A stretch of DNA of 64,000 nucleotides from Sphingomonas sp. Leaf412 (lineage in GTDB: Bacteria; Pseudomonadota; Alphaproteobacteria; Sphingomonadales; Sphingomonadaceae), in contig NZ_LMQP01000002.1 in assembly GCF_001425405.1 (NCBI RefSeq), positions 124,357 to 188,356 of the forward strand. Reading direction: 5' to 3'. The notes under the pieces were generated by a model. That model ran no database searches and had not been told where the DNA came from. It saw only the letters and a program-made list of their open reading frames with translations. Shown here one piece after another: positions 16,252 through 24,463 of this stretch (the stretch's first letter is position 1; each line of letters begins with the position of its first letter). The position numbers were made by a program, and so were the translations under genes.

Positions 16252-16328
16252 TGGCAGGAGTGGAGGGATTCGAACCCACGACCCTCGGTTTTGGAGACCG
16301 ATGCTCTAACCAGCTGAGCTACACTCCT
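16252..16328 (-). tRNA. tRNA-Trp (CCA anticodon)
   Basis: On the minus strand a full cloverleaf is visible: 7-bp acceptor stem AGGAGTG/CACTCCT, D-arm GCTC..GAGC, anticodon stem TCGGT/ACCGA with loop CTCCAAA (anticodon CCA), TTCGAAT T-loop, G discriminator and an encoded CCA end. tRNA-Trp upstream of secE-nusG is the common bacterial order; here two small protein genes intervene. Confidence 0.97.
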
Positions 16329-16361
16329 ACACGCCCCCTGTTACCGCGCAATTTTATGTCG

Positions 16362-18776
16362 TCAAGCCGCTCGCGACGCATCGGCGCGACGTTCGACCAG
16401 CGCGCGGGCCTCCGCGACGGGCAGGGGACGCCCGAAGTAATAGCCCTGGATCCGGGTGCAGCCGAGGCCACGGATCGTCTCCAGTTCGCGTTCCGTCTCC
16501 ACGCCCTCCGCGGTCGTGGCCATGCCGAGGCTGTTCGCCAGCGCGACGACGGCGCGGATGATCGCGACGGGCTCCGGTACGCCTTGCGCGGCGGCGGCGA
16601 CGAAGCTGCGGTCGATCTTGATCGTGGAGAAGCGGGTGCGCGCCAGATAGCCGAGGCTGGAATAACCGGTTCCGAAATCGTCGAGGCTCAGCTTGACGCC
16701 CAGGTCGAGGATACGTTCGAGCACCCGCACCGCGCCGGTCCCCTCGCGCAGGAACACGCTTTCGGTCACTTCCAGTTCCAGTCGATGCGCCGCCAGGCCG
16801 GTCTGCGCCAGTGCGGACGCCACGGTCGCGGCGAATTGGGGGCTGTGCAATTGTTCGGGCGATACGTTCACCGCGACCGACAGGTCGCCGGACCAGCCCG
16901 CGGCCTCCGCGCAGGCGCTGCGCACCACCCATTCGCCGATGGGTCCGATCAGCCGCGTCTCCTCCGCGATCGGCACGAACTTGGCGGGGGGGATGTTGCC
17001 CAGCGTCGGATGCTCCCACCGCAACAGCGCCTCGAAACCGCGCAGGGCGCCATCGGCGGCGGCGACGACAGGCTGGTATTGCAGCCGCAGTTCGCCGTTC
17101 TGCAACGCCTTGCGCAGGGCCATCTCCAGCACGCGGCGTTCCTCCGCCGCGACGTGCAACTGCGGTTCGTAGGCGTGGAAGACGCCGCCGCCGCGATCCT
17201 TGGACCGATACAGCGCCAGGTCCGCCGACCGCACCAGCGTCTCGGCCGTGCTGCCGTCGCGTGGCGACGTGGCGACGCCGACGGAAGCGCCGATGTACAA
17301 CGTATGCTCGTCCAGATCATAGGGTTGCGACAGCGCGTCGATGATCGCGCGTGCCAGCCGCTCGACCCGTTCGCCGTCGCGCGCGTCGCGCACCACGACC
17401 GCGAATTCGTCGCCGCCGAGGCGCCCGACGATATCGCCGTCGGTGGTCAGCCGCGCCAGGCGCTCCGATACCCGCCCCAGCAACCGGTCGCCCACGGGAT
17501 GGCCCAGCGTGTCGTTCACCACCTTGAAGCGATCCAGGTCGATCATCATGAAGGCGCAGCGGGACTGCCAGTGCGTCGCCTCCTCCAGCGCCCGGGTCAG
17601 CGCCTCGTTCACCGACAGGCGGTTCGGCAGCCCCGTGAGCGGATCGAACCGCGCCATCCGGGCGATCTTGTCGGCGGTGAGGCGTTGTTCGGTCACGTCG
17701 GAACCGACGCCGCGGAACCCCGCGAACTGGCCCGTGCCGTCGAAACGCGGGCTGGCCGCGATCGACCACCACCGCTCCTTCCCCCCGATCCCGACGGGAA
17801 GCACCAGGTCGCGGAAGCTCTGCCGCGCACGCATCTTTTCGGACAGGTCGCGCAGGGCGGGGGACACGTCGCCGCTTTCCCATGTCGATCCCGCGAGGAC
17901 CTGGAGGAACGGCGTGCCGTCGATCGCGCCCGGTTCGACGCCGCAGGCGATCGCGAAGCGCGGCGACGCCTTCACGATGCGCCGTGCCGCATCGGTTTCC
18001 CACAGCCAGTCGGCGCCGGCGTCGCCGAACTCGCGCAACAGCATCGACACGGTCTCGTCACGGTCCGCCAGCGTCAGTTCCGACCCGCGCAGGTCGACGA
18101 GGCCGCGTGCGCGGCCGATCGCGATCAGGATCAGCAAAGCGGCGAACAGCGTCACCGCCGCCGCCGCGATATAATTGCCGGTGAACGCCAGCGGCAGCGC
18201 GACGGCGGCGGCGATCCCGCCGATGAACAGGCCGACCGCCAGGACCAGCGGCGCCATCGCCACCGCAGCCGCGGTCATCAGCACGGACAGGACCATCCAC
18301 AGCCCGAGGGCGGTCGCGGCGTCGGCGTCCGGCCCCAGCATCAGCGGCGCGACGCTCCATGCCAGGCCCAGCGCCAGCCCCTCGGGCCAGGTCCGGCGCA
18401 GGTCGGCGACGGAGGCGTAGCCGTCGGGCGAATCGGGCGTGCGCAGGCGCCGCACGGTCACCGCCACCGCGATCGCGGCGATCGCGCCGACGTGGCCCCA
18501 CAATTGCCAGGCCGGGATCACCGCGCCGAACATCGTCACGATGATGGCCGCACTGACCAGATTGGCGGCCAGGAGGAACAACACCATCTGCCGTCCGGCG
18601 TGCAGCTGGGCCGCGCGGATCCGCCCCCACATCGCCGCATCGTCGCCGTCGCGAAGTCCGATCAGTGCACGCAGGGGCAACGCCCGGTCATGGGCGGGAT
18701 GCGGCGATTTGGGGGCAGGAGAGACGCTCACGCCTGCCACGATAGGCTGACCGAGGTTGATTAATCGTTTCCGCAC
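16362..18776 (-). CDS. Membrane GGDEF-EAL cyclic-di-GMP protein with PAS domain
   Basis: Up to 804 residues. About six hydrophobic segments occupy residues 60-220, followed by a PAS region (about 240-370) with a PAC-like end (GFRGVGSDVTEQR). The GGDEF domain has the intact motif at 454-458; the position of the inhibitory RxxD site reads T-D-G-D, so product feedback may be weak. The EAL domain has the motif at 582-584 (GFEALLRWEHP) and the DDFGTGYSSL loop, both intact. It could therefore make or degrade c-di-GMP. The start is uncertain: GTG 18776 or GTG 18731. It is downstream of the fatty acyl-AMP ligase gene on the same strand. Confidence 0.9.
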   Translation of the reverse strand: MRKRLINLGQPIVAGVSVSPAPKSPHPAHDRALPLRALIGLRDGDDAAMWGRIRAAQLHAGRQMVLFLLAANLVSAAIIVTMFGAVIPAWQLWGHVGAIAAIAVAVTVRRLRTPDSPDGYASVADLRRTWPEGLALGLAWSVAPLMLGPDADAATALGLWMVLSVLMTAAAVAMAPLVLAVGLFIGGIAAAVALPLAFTGNYIAAAAVTLFAALLILIAIGRARGLVDLRGSELTLADRDETVSMLLREFGDAGADWLWETDAARRIVKASPRFAIACGVEPGAIDGTPFLQVLAGSTWESGDVSPALRDLSEKMRARQSFRDLVLPVGIGGKERWWSIAASPRFDGTGQFAGFRGVGSDVTEQRLTADKIARMARFDPLTGLPNRLSVNEALTRALEEATHWQSRCAFMMIDLDRFKVVNDTLGHPVGDRLLGRVSERLARLTTDGDIVGRLGGDEFAVVVRDARDGERVERLARAIIDALSQPYDLDEHTLYIGASVGVATSPRDGSTAETLVRSADLALYRSKDRGGGVFHAYEPQLHVAAEERRVLEMALRKALQNGELRLQYQPVVAAADGALRGFEALLRWEHPTLGNIPPAKFVPIAEETRLIGPIGEWVVRSACAEAAGWSGDLSVAVNVSPEQLHSPQFAATVASALAQTGLAAHRLELEVTESVFLREGTGAVRVLERILDLGVKLSLDDFGTGYSSLGYLARTRFSTIKIDRSFVAAAAQGVPEPVAIIRAVVALANSLGMATTAEGVETERELETIRGLGCTRIQGYYFGRPLPVAEARALVERRADASRAA

Positions 18777-18797
18777 GGCGACTTGCCGTGCGTGGCG

Positions 18798-20540
18798 TCA
18801 GGCAGCCAGGTCGTAGGGCTTTATCTCGCCGGACAGATACAGGTTGCGTGCCTTCGCCCGCGACAGCTTGCCCGAGCTGGTGCGCGGGAGGGTTCGGGGG
18901 GGGATGAGTTCCACCACGCAGTTCATGCCGGTGACGGAACGCACGCGTTCCCTGATCTCGTCGCGCAGGCGGACGCGTTCGTCCTCGTCCGAGCTGCGGC
19001 ATTGCACCAGCACCGCGGGCGTCTCCTCCCCACCGGGGGTCGTGATGGCGAAGGCGGCGATGTCACCCGCCTTGAAGCCGGGCAGCTGCTCGACCGCCCA
19101 TTCGATGTCCTGCGGCCAGTGGTTGCGGCCGTTGACGATAATCATGTCCTTCGCGCGGCCGACGATGAAGATGTAGCCGTCCGACATGTACCCCATGTCG
19201 CCCGTGTCCAGCCAACCGTCCTTCATGCAGGCCGCGGTCGCCGCGTCGTCGCGGAAATAGCCCAGCATCACGCTGGGACCGCGGCACCACACCTTCCCGA
19301 TCGCGCCGTCGGGCAGGGGCGTGCCGTCTTCCTCGCGCACCTGGATTTCCATGTCGCGCACGGGCTTCCCGCAATTCACGATCGCGCGGAACCGCTGCGG
19401 CCGGTCGCCCACGGCGTGCCCGCCCGACAGGTCCGTCTCCTCGACCAGTTCGACGCGGATGCCCTCGCCCAGCGGCATCAGCGACACCGCCAGCGTCGAT
19501 TCGGCCAGGCCGTAGCTGGGCAGGAAGGCCGTCGCCTGGAACCCTGCGTCGGCGAAGGCGTCGACGAACGCCTGCATGACGTCGGGACGGATCATGTCCG
19601 CCCCGTTGCCCGCCACGCGCCAGCGCGACAGGTCGAAACGGTCGGACGCCTTCGTCTGGCTCGAAATCCGGCGGGCACAGATGTCGTAGCCGAAAGTGGG
19701 AGAATAACTGAGCGTCGTACCCGGGTTGCGGCTGATGAGATCGAGCCACGACAGCGGGCGCCGCGCGAAATCCTCCGTCTTCATATAGTCGGTCGACACC
19801 TGGTTCGCGACCGGGGACAGGAAGCAGCCGACCAGCCCCATGTCGTGATACCACGGCAGCCACGAGACGCAGCGGTCGGTGTCCGCGATCTGCATGCCGT
19901 GCGAGTGCGCCGCCAGATTGGACAGGAGCGCGCGGTGCGTGATCGCCACGCCGTGCGGGAAGCGCGTCGAACCGCTGGAATATTGCAGGTAGCAGACGTC
20001 GTCCGCGGTCGCGGCGGGCAAGGCGGCGGCGACCGCCGGGCGCGCCAGGAAATCTTCCCACGCGATGCCCTCCACCCCGGCGGCGTCCGCCGCGGCGCCC
20101 GCCATCGCGGCGATCTCCTGCGGGTATACGAGCACCTTCGGATCGCAGCTGGCCAATTGGACGCGCAACTGGTCGATGTACGATTCGCGACCGCCGAACG
20201 ACGTCGGCAACGGCAGCGGGACGGGCCACGCGCCCGCCAGTACCGCGCCGAAGAACAGTTGCGCGAATTCCGCCCCCGTCTCCGCCACCAGCGCGACACG
20301 ATCACCGCTAATCACGCCGGCGGCGGCGAAGCGATGCGCCGCGGCCACGGCGTCGTCGCGCAGTTCGGCGAACGAATATCCGCGCACCAGCGTCGCGCGG
20401 GCGTCGTGGAAGTTCAGCCCGCGGTTCCCCTTCGCGGCATAGTCCAGCGCCTCGCCCAGCGTCGCGAAGTCGCTGAACCGCCGCGGCAGCGTGTCGGCCG
20501 TCGGGGTCGGCAGCATGGCGGTTTCATTCGTCATCAACAT
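18798..20540 (-). CDS. Fatty acyl-AMP ligase (FAAL)
   Basis: This 580-residue adenylate-forming enzyme activates fatty acids as acyl-AMP for transfer to an acyl carrier protein. It shows the YSSGSTRFPHGVAITH core, WLPWYHDMGLVG, LPSYGLAESTL, DTGDMGYM, GRAKDMIIVNGRNHWPQDIE and the C-terminal catalytic lysine in PRTSSGKLSR. The overall pattern is FAAL rather than acyl-CoA ligase. ATG 20540 gives the usual family length; internal ATGs at 20534 and 20519 are alternatives. No polyketide, NRPS or ACP gene is beside it, so the acceptor is unknown. It is divergent from recX. Confidence 0.9.
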   Translation of the reverse strand: MLMTNETAMLPTPTADTLPRRFSDFATLGEALDYAAKGNRGLNFHDARATLVRGYSFAELRDDAVAAAHRFAAAGVISGDRVALVAETGAEFAQLFFGAVLAGAWPVPLPLPTSFGGRESYIDQLRVQLASCDPKVLVYPQEIAAMAGAAADAAGVEGIAWEDFLARPAVAAALPAATADDVCYLQYSSGSTRFPHGVAITHRALLSNLAAHSHGMQIADTDRCVSWLPWYHDMGLVGCFLSPVANQVSTDYMKTEDFARRPLSWLDLISRNPGTTLSYSPTFGYDICARRISSQTKASDRFDLSRWRVAGNGADMIRPDVMQAFVDAFADAGFQATAFLPSYGLAESTLAVSLMPLGEGIRVELVEETDLSGGHAVGDRPQRFRAIVNCGKPVRDMEIQVREEDGTPLPDGAIGKVWCRGPSVMLGYFRDDAATAACMKDGWLDTGDMGYMSDGYIFIVGRAKDMIIVNGRNHWPQDIEWAVEQLPGFKAGDIAAFAITTPGGEETPAVLVQCRSSDEDERVRLRDEIRERVRSVTGMNCVVELIPPRTLPRTSSGKLSRAKARNLYLSGEIKPYDLAA

Positions 20541-20650
20541 CGCAAACCCTGTCGCGCGGAACCTCCGCAACCCGAACGGCCGGATGCGCGCAGGCGCAGG
20601 CATCCAAAATCGAATGACAAAATCCACGGTCAGTGTGGCACAAACATGGC

Positions 20651-21187
20651 GTGACCCGTCGTGACCGCCCGCCGCCGCCGCCGCCGCCGCCCCTGGATGC
20701 CGTCGCGCTCGATCGGCTGGCGTTGCGGTACGTGGAGCGTTTCGCCACCACGCGCGGGAAACTGGCGGATTATCTGTATCGCAAGGTCCGGGAACGGGGT
20801 TGGGCGGGCGACCGACCGGCCGATCCGGCGGCGGTGGCGGACCGGATGGCGGCGCTCGGCTACGTCGACGATCGCGGATATGCGGTGATGAAGGGCGCCG
20901 CCCTGGGTCGGCGGGGATATGGCGCGCGCCGGGTGGCCGATGTCCTGCGCGTCGCGGGCGTCACGCCGGACGACGCGGGGCCGGCGCTGCACGACGCGCG
21001 CGAGGAGGCGTGGGGGCGCGCGCTGGAACTGGCGCGGCGCAAGCGGATCGGCGCCTTCGCGGCCGAACCCGCCGACGCGCGCCTGCGGGCACGCCAGCTG
21101 GCGCAGATGCTGCGCGCGGGTCACGACCTGTCCATCGCCCGGCGCCTGATCGACGCGGCGCCGGGGGAGGTCCCCGAAATCGAATGA
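20651..21187 (+). CDS. recX: RecX-family regulatory protein
   Basis: About 178 residues with the helical RecX repeats: [27 protein letters not shown], then [30 protein letters not shown]. RecX modulates RecA filaments. The N-terminus is a poly-proline stretch (RPPPPPPPP), which is unusual. No ATG is in frame; GTG 20651 is preferred, GTG 20633 is possible, and neither has a clear ribosome site. recA is not adjacent. Confidence 0.85.
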   Translation: MTRRDRPPPPPPPPLDAVALDRLALRYVERFATTRGKLADYLYRKVRERGWAGDRPADPAAVADRMAALGYVDDRGYAVMKGAALGRRGYGARRVADVLRVAGVTPDDAGPALHDAREEAWGRALELARRKRIGAFAAEPADARLRARQLAQMLRAGHDLSIARRLIDAAPGEVPEIE

Positions 21188-21245
21188 GGGCGGCTTGTGC
21201 CCCGTGGTTAATTCAGTATGCGTCGCGGACAGGGGACGACGCGAC

Positions 21246-21833
21246 GTGCGAGACGAAACATCCGCACCCGCCGGCGATCGCGATGCCTTAGCCGGCCGGG
21301 ATACTGACGCAACGGCCCCCGGGACCGTGGCGCTGTCGGGCGTGCTCAAATGGTTCGACGCGACGCGCGGGTTCGGCTTCATGGTCGCCGACCCGATCGA
21401 CGACGGTCCGGAGATCGGCGATGTCCTGATCCATTTCAGCGTCCTCCAGTCGTTCGGGCGGCGCGCATTGCCGGAAGGATCGCGGATCGAGGCGCTGGCG
21501 GTGCAGGGCGCGCGCGGCTGGCAGGCGACGCAGATCGTCGCGGTCGACACCAGCGGCGCGGTCGAGACCGTGCGCGAACGCGACCGCGAACGCGTCGATC
21601 CCGCCGCGACCGACGGGGCAGGCGACTGGGAGGATGTGGCGGTGAAGTGGTTCAACCGCCTGAAGGGCTACGGCTTCCTCGTGTCGACGACGCGCGACGG
21701 CGACATCTTCGTCCATATGGAGACGATGCGCCGCGCGGGCATCGAGGATATCGTACCCGACCAGCCGCTGCGCGCGCGCATCGTGCCGGGGCGCAAGGGG
21801 CCGCTGGCGGTGACCGTGGCGGTGCCCGAATGA
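21246..21833 (+). CDS. Tandem cold-shock domain protein
   Basis: This 195-residue protein has two cold-shock domains: [16 protein letters not shown] at about residues 32-47 and [25 protein letters not shown] in the second half. Both keep the aromatic RNP1-like strand. Double-CSD proteins are typical of Alphaproteobacteria, where they act as RNA or ssDNA chaperones. GTG 21246 is supported by an AGGGGA ribosome site nine bases upstream. It overlaps the DUF192 gene by four bases. Confidence 0.88.
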   Translation: MRDETSAPAGDRDALAGRDTDATAPGTVALSGVLKWFDATRGFGFMVADPIDDGPEIGDVLIHFSVLQSFGRRALPEGSRIEALAVQGARGWQATQIVAVDTSGAVETVRERDRERVDPAATDGAGDWEDVAVKWFNRLKGYGFLVSTTRDGDIFVHMETMRRAGIEDIVPDQPLRARIVPGRKGPLAVTVAVPE

Positions 21834-22294
21834 TCCGGCGGCTGGCGCTCGCGGCACTTCTGCTGGCGGCCCCGTCCGCGTGCAAGGCGCCCGATGCAGC
21901 ATCCAGCACCGCGTCCGCGACCATACCCCTGACGATCGAGAGTGGGGGAACGCGCCATGCCTTCCGCGTGGAGTTGGCGAAGACGCCGGCGCAGCAGCAG
22001 CGCGGCCTGATGTTCCGCCCGCCGCTGGCGGACGATGCGGGCATGCTGTTCTTCCCCTACCCCGCCGATGGCGGGCCGCCGCGGGAGGCGAGCTTCTGGA
22101 TGAAGGACACGCCCAGTCCGCTCGACATCGTGTTCATCCGCGCGGACCGCACGATCGCCGCGATCGGGGCGGACACGATCCCCTTTTCCGAAATTCCCGT
22201 CACCAGCGGCGAACCGGTCGCGGCGGTGCTGGAACTGCGCGCGGGGCGTGCGGCCGAATTGGGATTGCGGGAAGGCGATAAGGTCGGCTGGTAG
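21830..22294 (+). CDS. DUF192 (UPF0127) exported protein
   Basis: This 154-residue product has a signal sequence ([18 protein letters not shown]), possibly a weak lipobox, followed by a DUF192 domain: [36 protein letters not shown], then [18 protein letters not shown]. The family's biochemical role is not established. The ATGA overlap with the cold-shock gene implies coupling. Confidence 0.88.
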   Translation: MIRRLALAALLLAAPSACKAPDAASSTASATIPLTIESGGTRHAFRVELAKTPAQQQRGLMFRPPLADDAGMLFFPYPADGGPPREASFWMKDTPSPLDIVFIRADRTIAAIGADTIPFSEIPVTSGEPVAAVLELRAGRAAELGLREGDKVGW

Positions 22295-22335
22295 CGGTTG
22301 AAGCCGCGCCCGCCGCGGGGTAGGGCGTCCGCACG

Positions 22336-22734
22336 ATGGGCATCAACCTCAACCCCTTCACCTGGTGGACCGGCGCAAGCTGGGGCACGATCCTCTACGG
22401 CCTGCGCGGGATGAGCCGCGTCGGCGAGGATGCGGTCGGCAACACCTATTGGCAGGGCGGCAGCGACACCGCGGGGCGTCCGCGCCGCTACGTCATCTAC
22501 GTCGGCGCCAACGATGCCAGCCGCGTGCCCGCGGAATGGTTCGGCTGGCTGCATCACCAGCACGATCAGGTTCCCGACGACCGCGCCCTGCCCCCCGTCC
22601 GGGCGTGGCAGAAGCCCGCGGTACCGAACATGACCGGCACCGCGCTCGCCTATCGTCCCGCGGGGGCGCTGGAGAAGGGCGGCCGTCGCGCCGCCGCGAC
22701 CGGCGATTACGAGGCCTGGGACCCGGAAGCGTGA
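22336..22734 (+). CDS. NADH:ubiquinone oxidoreductase NDUFA12 (17.2 kDa) family subunit
   Basis: This 132-residue protein is the alphaproteobacterial homologue of the mitochondrial complex I accessory subunit. Diagnostic stretches are FTWWTGASWGTILYG, DAVGNTYWQGG, RRYVIY, and the P.EWFGWLHHQHD motif. It acts at the cytoplasmic side of complex I. The main nuo operon is not in the window. Its stop overlaps the GTG start of the DUF2155 gene. Confidence 0.92.
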   Translation: MGINLNPFTWWTGASWGTILYGLRGMSRVGEDAVGNTYWQGGSDTAGRPRRYVIYVGANDASRVPAEWFGWLHHQHDQVPDDRALPPVRAWQKPAVPNMTGTALAYRPAGALEKGGRRAAATGDYEAWDPEA

Positions 22735-23369
22735 GACGCGCGCTCGCGATCGGCGGGCTGATCGTGGTGGCGGGCGCGGGGCTGGCGTGGACCGGCGTCA
22801 CGCTGCTGGGTAATGACGGTGGCGCGCGACGCGTTTCGACCGCGGTGCCGCCGCCTGCCGACGACGGTGCGGTCGCGGAGGAGGCGACCGAAGGCGATCC
22901 CGTCGATGCCGGCGCCACCCCGATGGCACAGCGCGTGGCCGTGCTGGGATTGCTGAACAAGCGCAACGGCGTCAGCCGCGACGTGACGCTGCGTCCGGGC
23001 CAGGCGATCCGCGTCGGCGACGTCGTCATCCGCCTTCGCGCGTGCGAGCGTACCGCGCCGTGGGAGAACGAGCAGCTGACCGGCGCCTTCGTCCAGCTGG
23101 ACGTGCGCAGCGCGGATCAGGTGTGGCGACGGACCTTCTCGGGCTGGCTGTACAAGGAGCGGCCCGCGTACAACGTGGTCCTGCACCCCGTCTACGACGT
23201 GTGGACCAGGAGTTGCGCGACGACCTTTCCGGGCACCGCGCCCGCCGCATCGGGGACCCCCAGCGCATCGAGCGCGCGGAAATCGCCGCCGGCCGCCACG
23301 CCCGAACGTCCCTCCGCCGGGCCGTCGCCGGTAGAGGCGGACACCGCCGCGCCGAGCAACGCCATGTAA
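22731..23369 (+). CDS. DUF2155 domain protein with antisense-encoded C-terminal tail
   Basis: This 212-residue product has an N-terminal membrane or signal segment (RRALAIGGLIVVAGAGLAW). The DUF2155 core follows: LNKRNGVSRDVTLRPGQAIRVGDVVIRLRACERTAPWENE, then FSGWLYKERPAYNVVLHPVYDVWTRSC. GTG 22731 overlaps the NDUFA12 stop. The family normally ends soon after the SC motif. Here about 45 extra Pro/Ser/Ala residues follow, encoded in the 178 bases that are antisense to the end of aat. Confidence 0.85.
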   Translation: MRRALAIGGLIVVAGAGLAWTGVTLLGNDGGARRVSTAVPPPADDGAVAEEATEGDPVDAGATPMAQRVAVLGLLNKRNGVSRDVTLRPGQAIRVGDVVIRLRACERTAPWENEQLTGAFVQLDVRSADQVWRRTFSGWLYKERPAYNVVLHPVYDVWTRSCATTFPGTAPAASGTPSASSARKSPPAATPERPSAGPSPVEADTAAPSNAM

Positions 23370-23926
23370 TCGGCACGGCTGATCTCCTCCGCGCCCAGCG
23401 ACGCGAGGTGATCGGTCATGAACTGGCAGTCCAGCAGCGTGAACCCGCCGACGCGCAGCCGCGCCACAAGCGACGCGATCGCGACCTTCGACGCGTCGGT
23501 CGCGCGGCTGACCATGCTTTCGCCGAAGAAGGCGCGACCGATCGACAGGCCGTAGAGACCGCCCACCAGCCGGTCGTCGTCCCAGCATTCGATCGAATGC
23601 GCGCGGCCCATGGCGTGGAGGCGGCGGAAGGCCTGTTCGATCGAACGGTTGATCCACGTGTCGGGGCGATCGGCGGCGGATTCGGCGCAGAGCGCGATGA
23701 CGGCGCCGAAGGCGCGATCCGCGGTGACGCGGAAGCGATCGGCGCGGAGCGTCCGGCGCAACGAACGCGACAGATGGAAGCGGTCGAGCGGCAGGATCGC
23801 GCGGCGTCGCGGCTCGACCCAATAGATATCGTCCGCGTCGCGGGCGTCCGCCATCGGAAAGACGCCGACCGAATAGGCGCTCAGCAGCAGCGCGGGGTCT
23901 AGCGGCTCCGCGGCCGTTCCGGTCAC
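23192..23926 (-). CDS. aat: Leucyl/phenylalanyl-tRNA--protein transferase
   Basis: This 244-residue enzyme adds Leu or Phe to N-terminal Lys/Arg for the N-end rule. It has LLSAYSVGVFPMA, YWVEPRRRAILPLDRFHLSRSLRR, TWIN, AHSIECWDDDRLVGGLYG and GRAFFGESMVSRATDASK. The C-terminal end (GKVVAQLLVHTS) fits the family, so its 178-base tail-to-tail overlap with the DUF2155 gene appears genuine. Confidence 0.93.
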   Translation of the reverse strand: MTGTAAEPLDPALLLSAYSVGVFPMADARDADDIYWVEPRRRAILPLDRFHLSRSLRRTLRADRFRVTADRAFGAVIALCAESAADRPDTWINRSIEQAFRRLHAMGRAHSIECWDDDRLVGGLYGLSIGRAFFGESMVSRATDASKVAIASLVARLRVGGFTLLDCQFMTDHLASLGAEEISRADYMALLGAAVSASTGDGPAEGRSGVAAGGDFRALDALGVPDAAGAVPGKVVAQLLVHTS

Positions 23927-24014
23927 GGCAGCGGCACAAATGGAACGCGCGCCGCGGACGGACCGCGACGCGCGAGAAAAGACATGTCCACCGCGCCGGT
24001 CGCGGCGGCGGGGA

Positions 24015-24401
24015 TCAGGCGTGGCAGGACAGGTTGCCCTTGCCCGGAACCTTGATCTCGACCGAATCGGTGTTGCCGGTCATCGACCAGCCGCCCTCCG
24101 CGGTCAGCGGCTTTCCGGCCTCTGCCCCCTTCAACGTCGTGGGGGTGCCGTCCTTTTCGGTGCGGATGACGGCCTGCTTGTCGCCCTGGAAGAAGGTGAC
24201 GTAGGCAAGGCTGCCGTCCTTGCACCGCATGGTCTTGTCCGCCTTGATCGCGGGGGGCAGTTCGACCGGGGCGGCATTGGCCAGGGTCGAGGCCATGGGA
24301 TCGGGGTTGGTGTCGATCACCTGCGGCTGATCGGGCTGCGAATTGCAACCGGCGAGCAGGAGGAACGCGGTGACGGCGAAGGGGAGGGGAAGCTTGGTCA
24401 T
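24015..24401 (-). CDS. Predicted lipoprotein of unknown function
   Basis: This 128-residue product has a signal ending FLLLAGC (lipobox), an acidic Pro-rich linker, then a compact domain with CKDGSLAYVTFFQGDKQAVIRT and a terminal NLSCHA cysteine, which could form a disulfide with the earlier cysteine. It resembles small sphingomonad lipoproteins, but I cannot name a family. ATG 24401 was chosen because it starts the signal peptide. It lies 62 bases after the Y-family polymerase gene on the same strand. Confidence 0.7.
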   Translation of the reverse strand: MTKLPLPFAVTAFLLLAGCNSQPDQPQVIDTNPDPMASTLANAAPVELPPAIKADKTMRCKDGSLAYVTFFQGDKQAVIRTEKDGTPTTLKGAEAGKPLTAEGGWSMTGNTDSVEIKVPGKGNLSCHA

Positions 24402-24463
24402 AGCGACCGTCCGCTTCGCCCAACCTCCGTCGAGCGTCAAGGCGACATGTCGCATTGCGGCGG

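Noticed and set aside
16251..18764. 837-codon plus-strand frame opposite the GGDEF-EAL gene
   Set aside because: It runs through the tRNA-Trp gene and has the composition of an antisense shadow; the minus strand has intact catalytic motifs.
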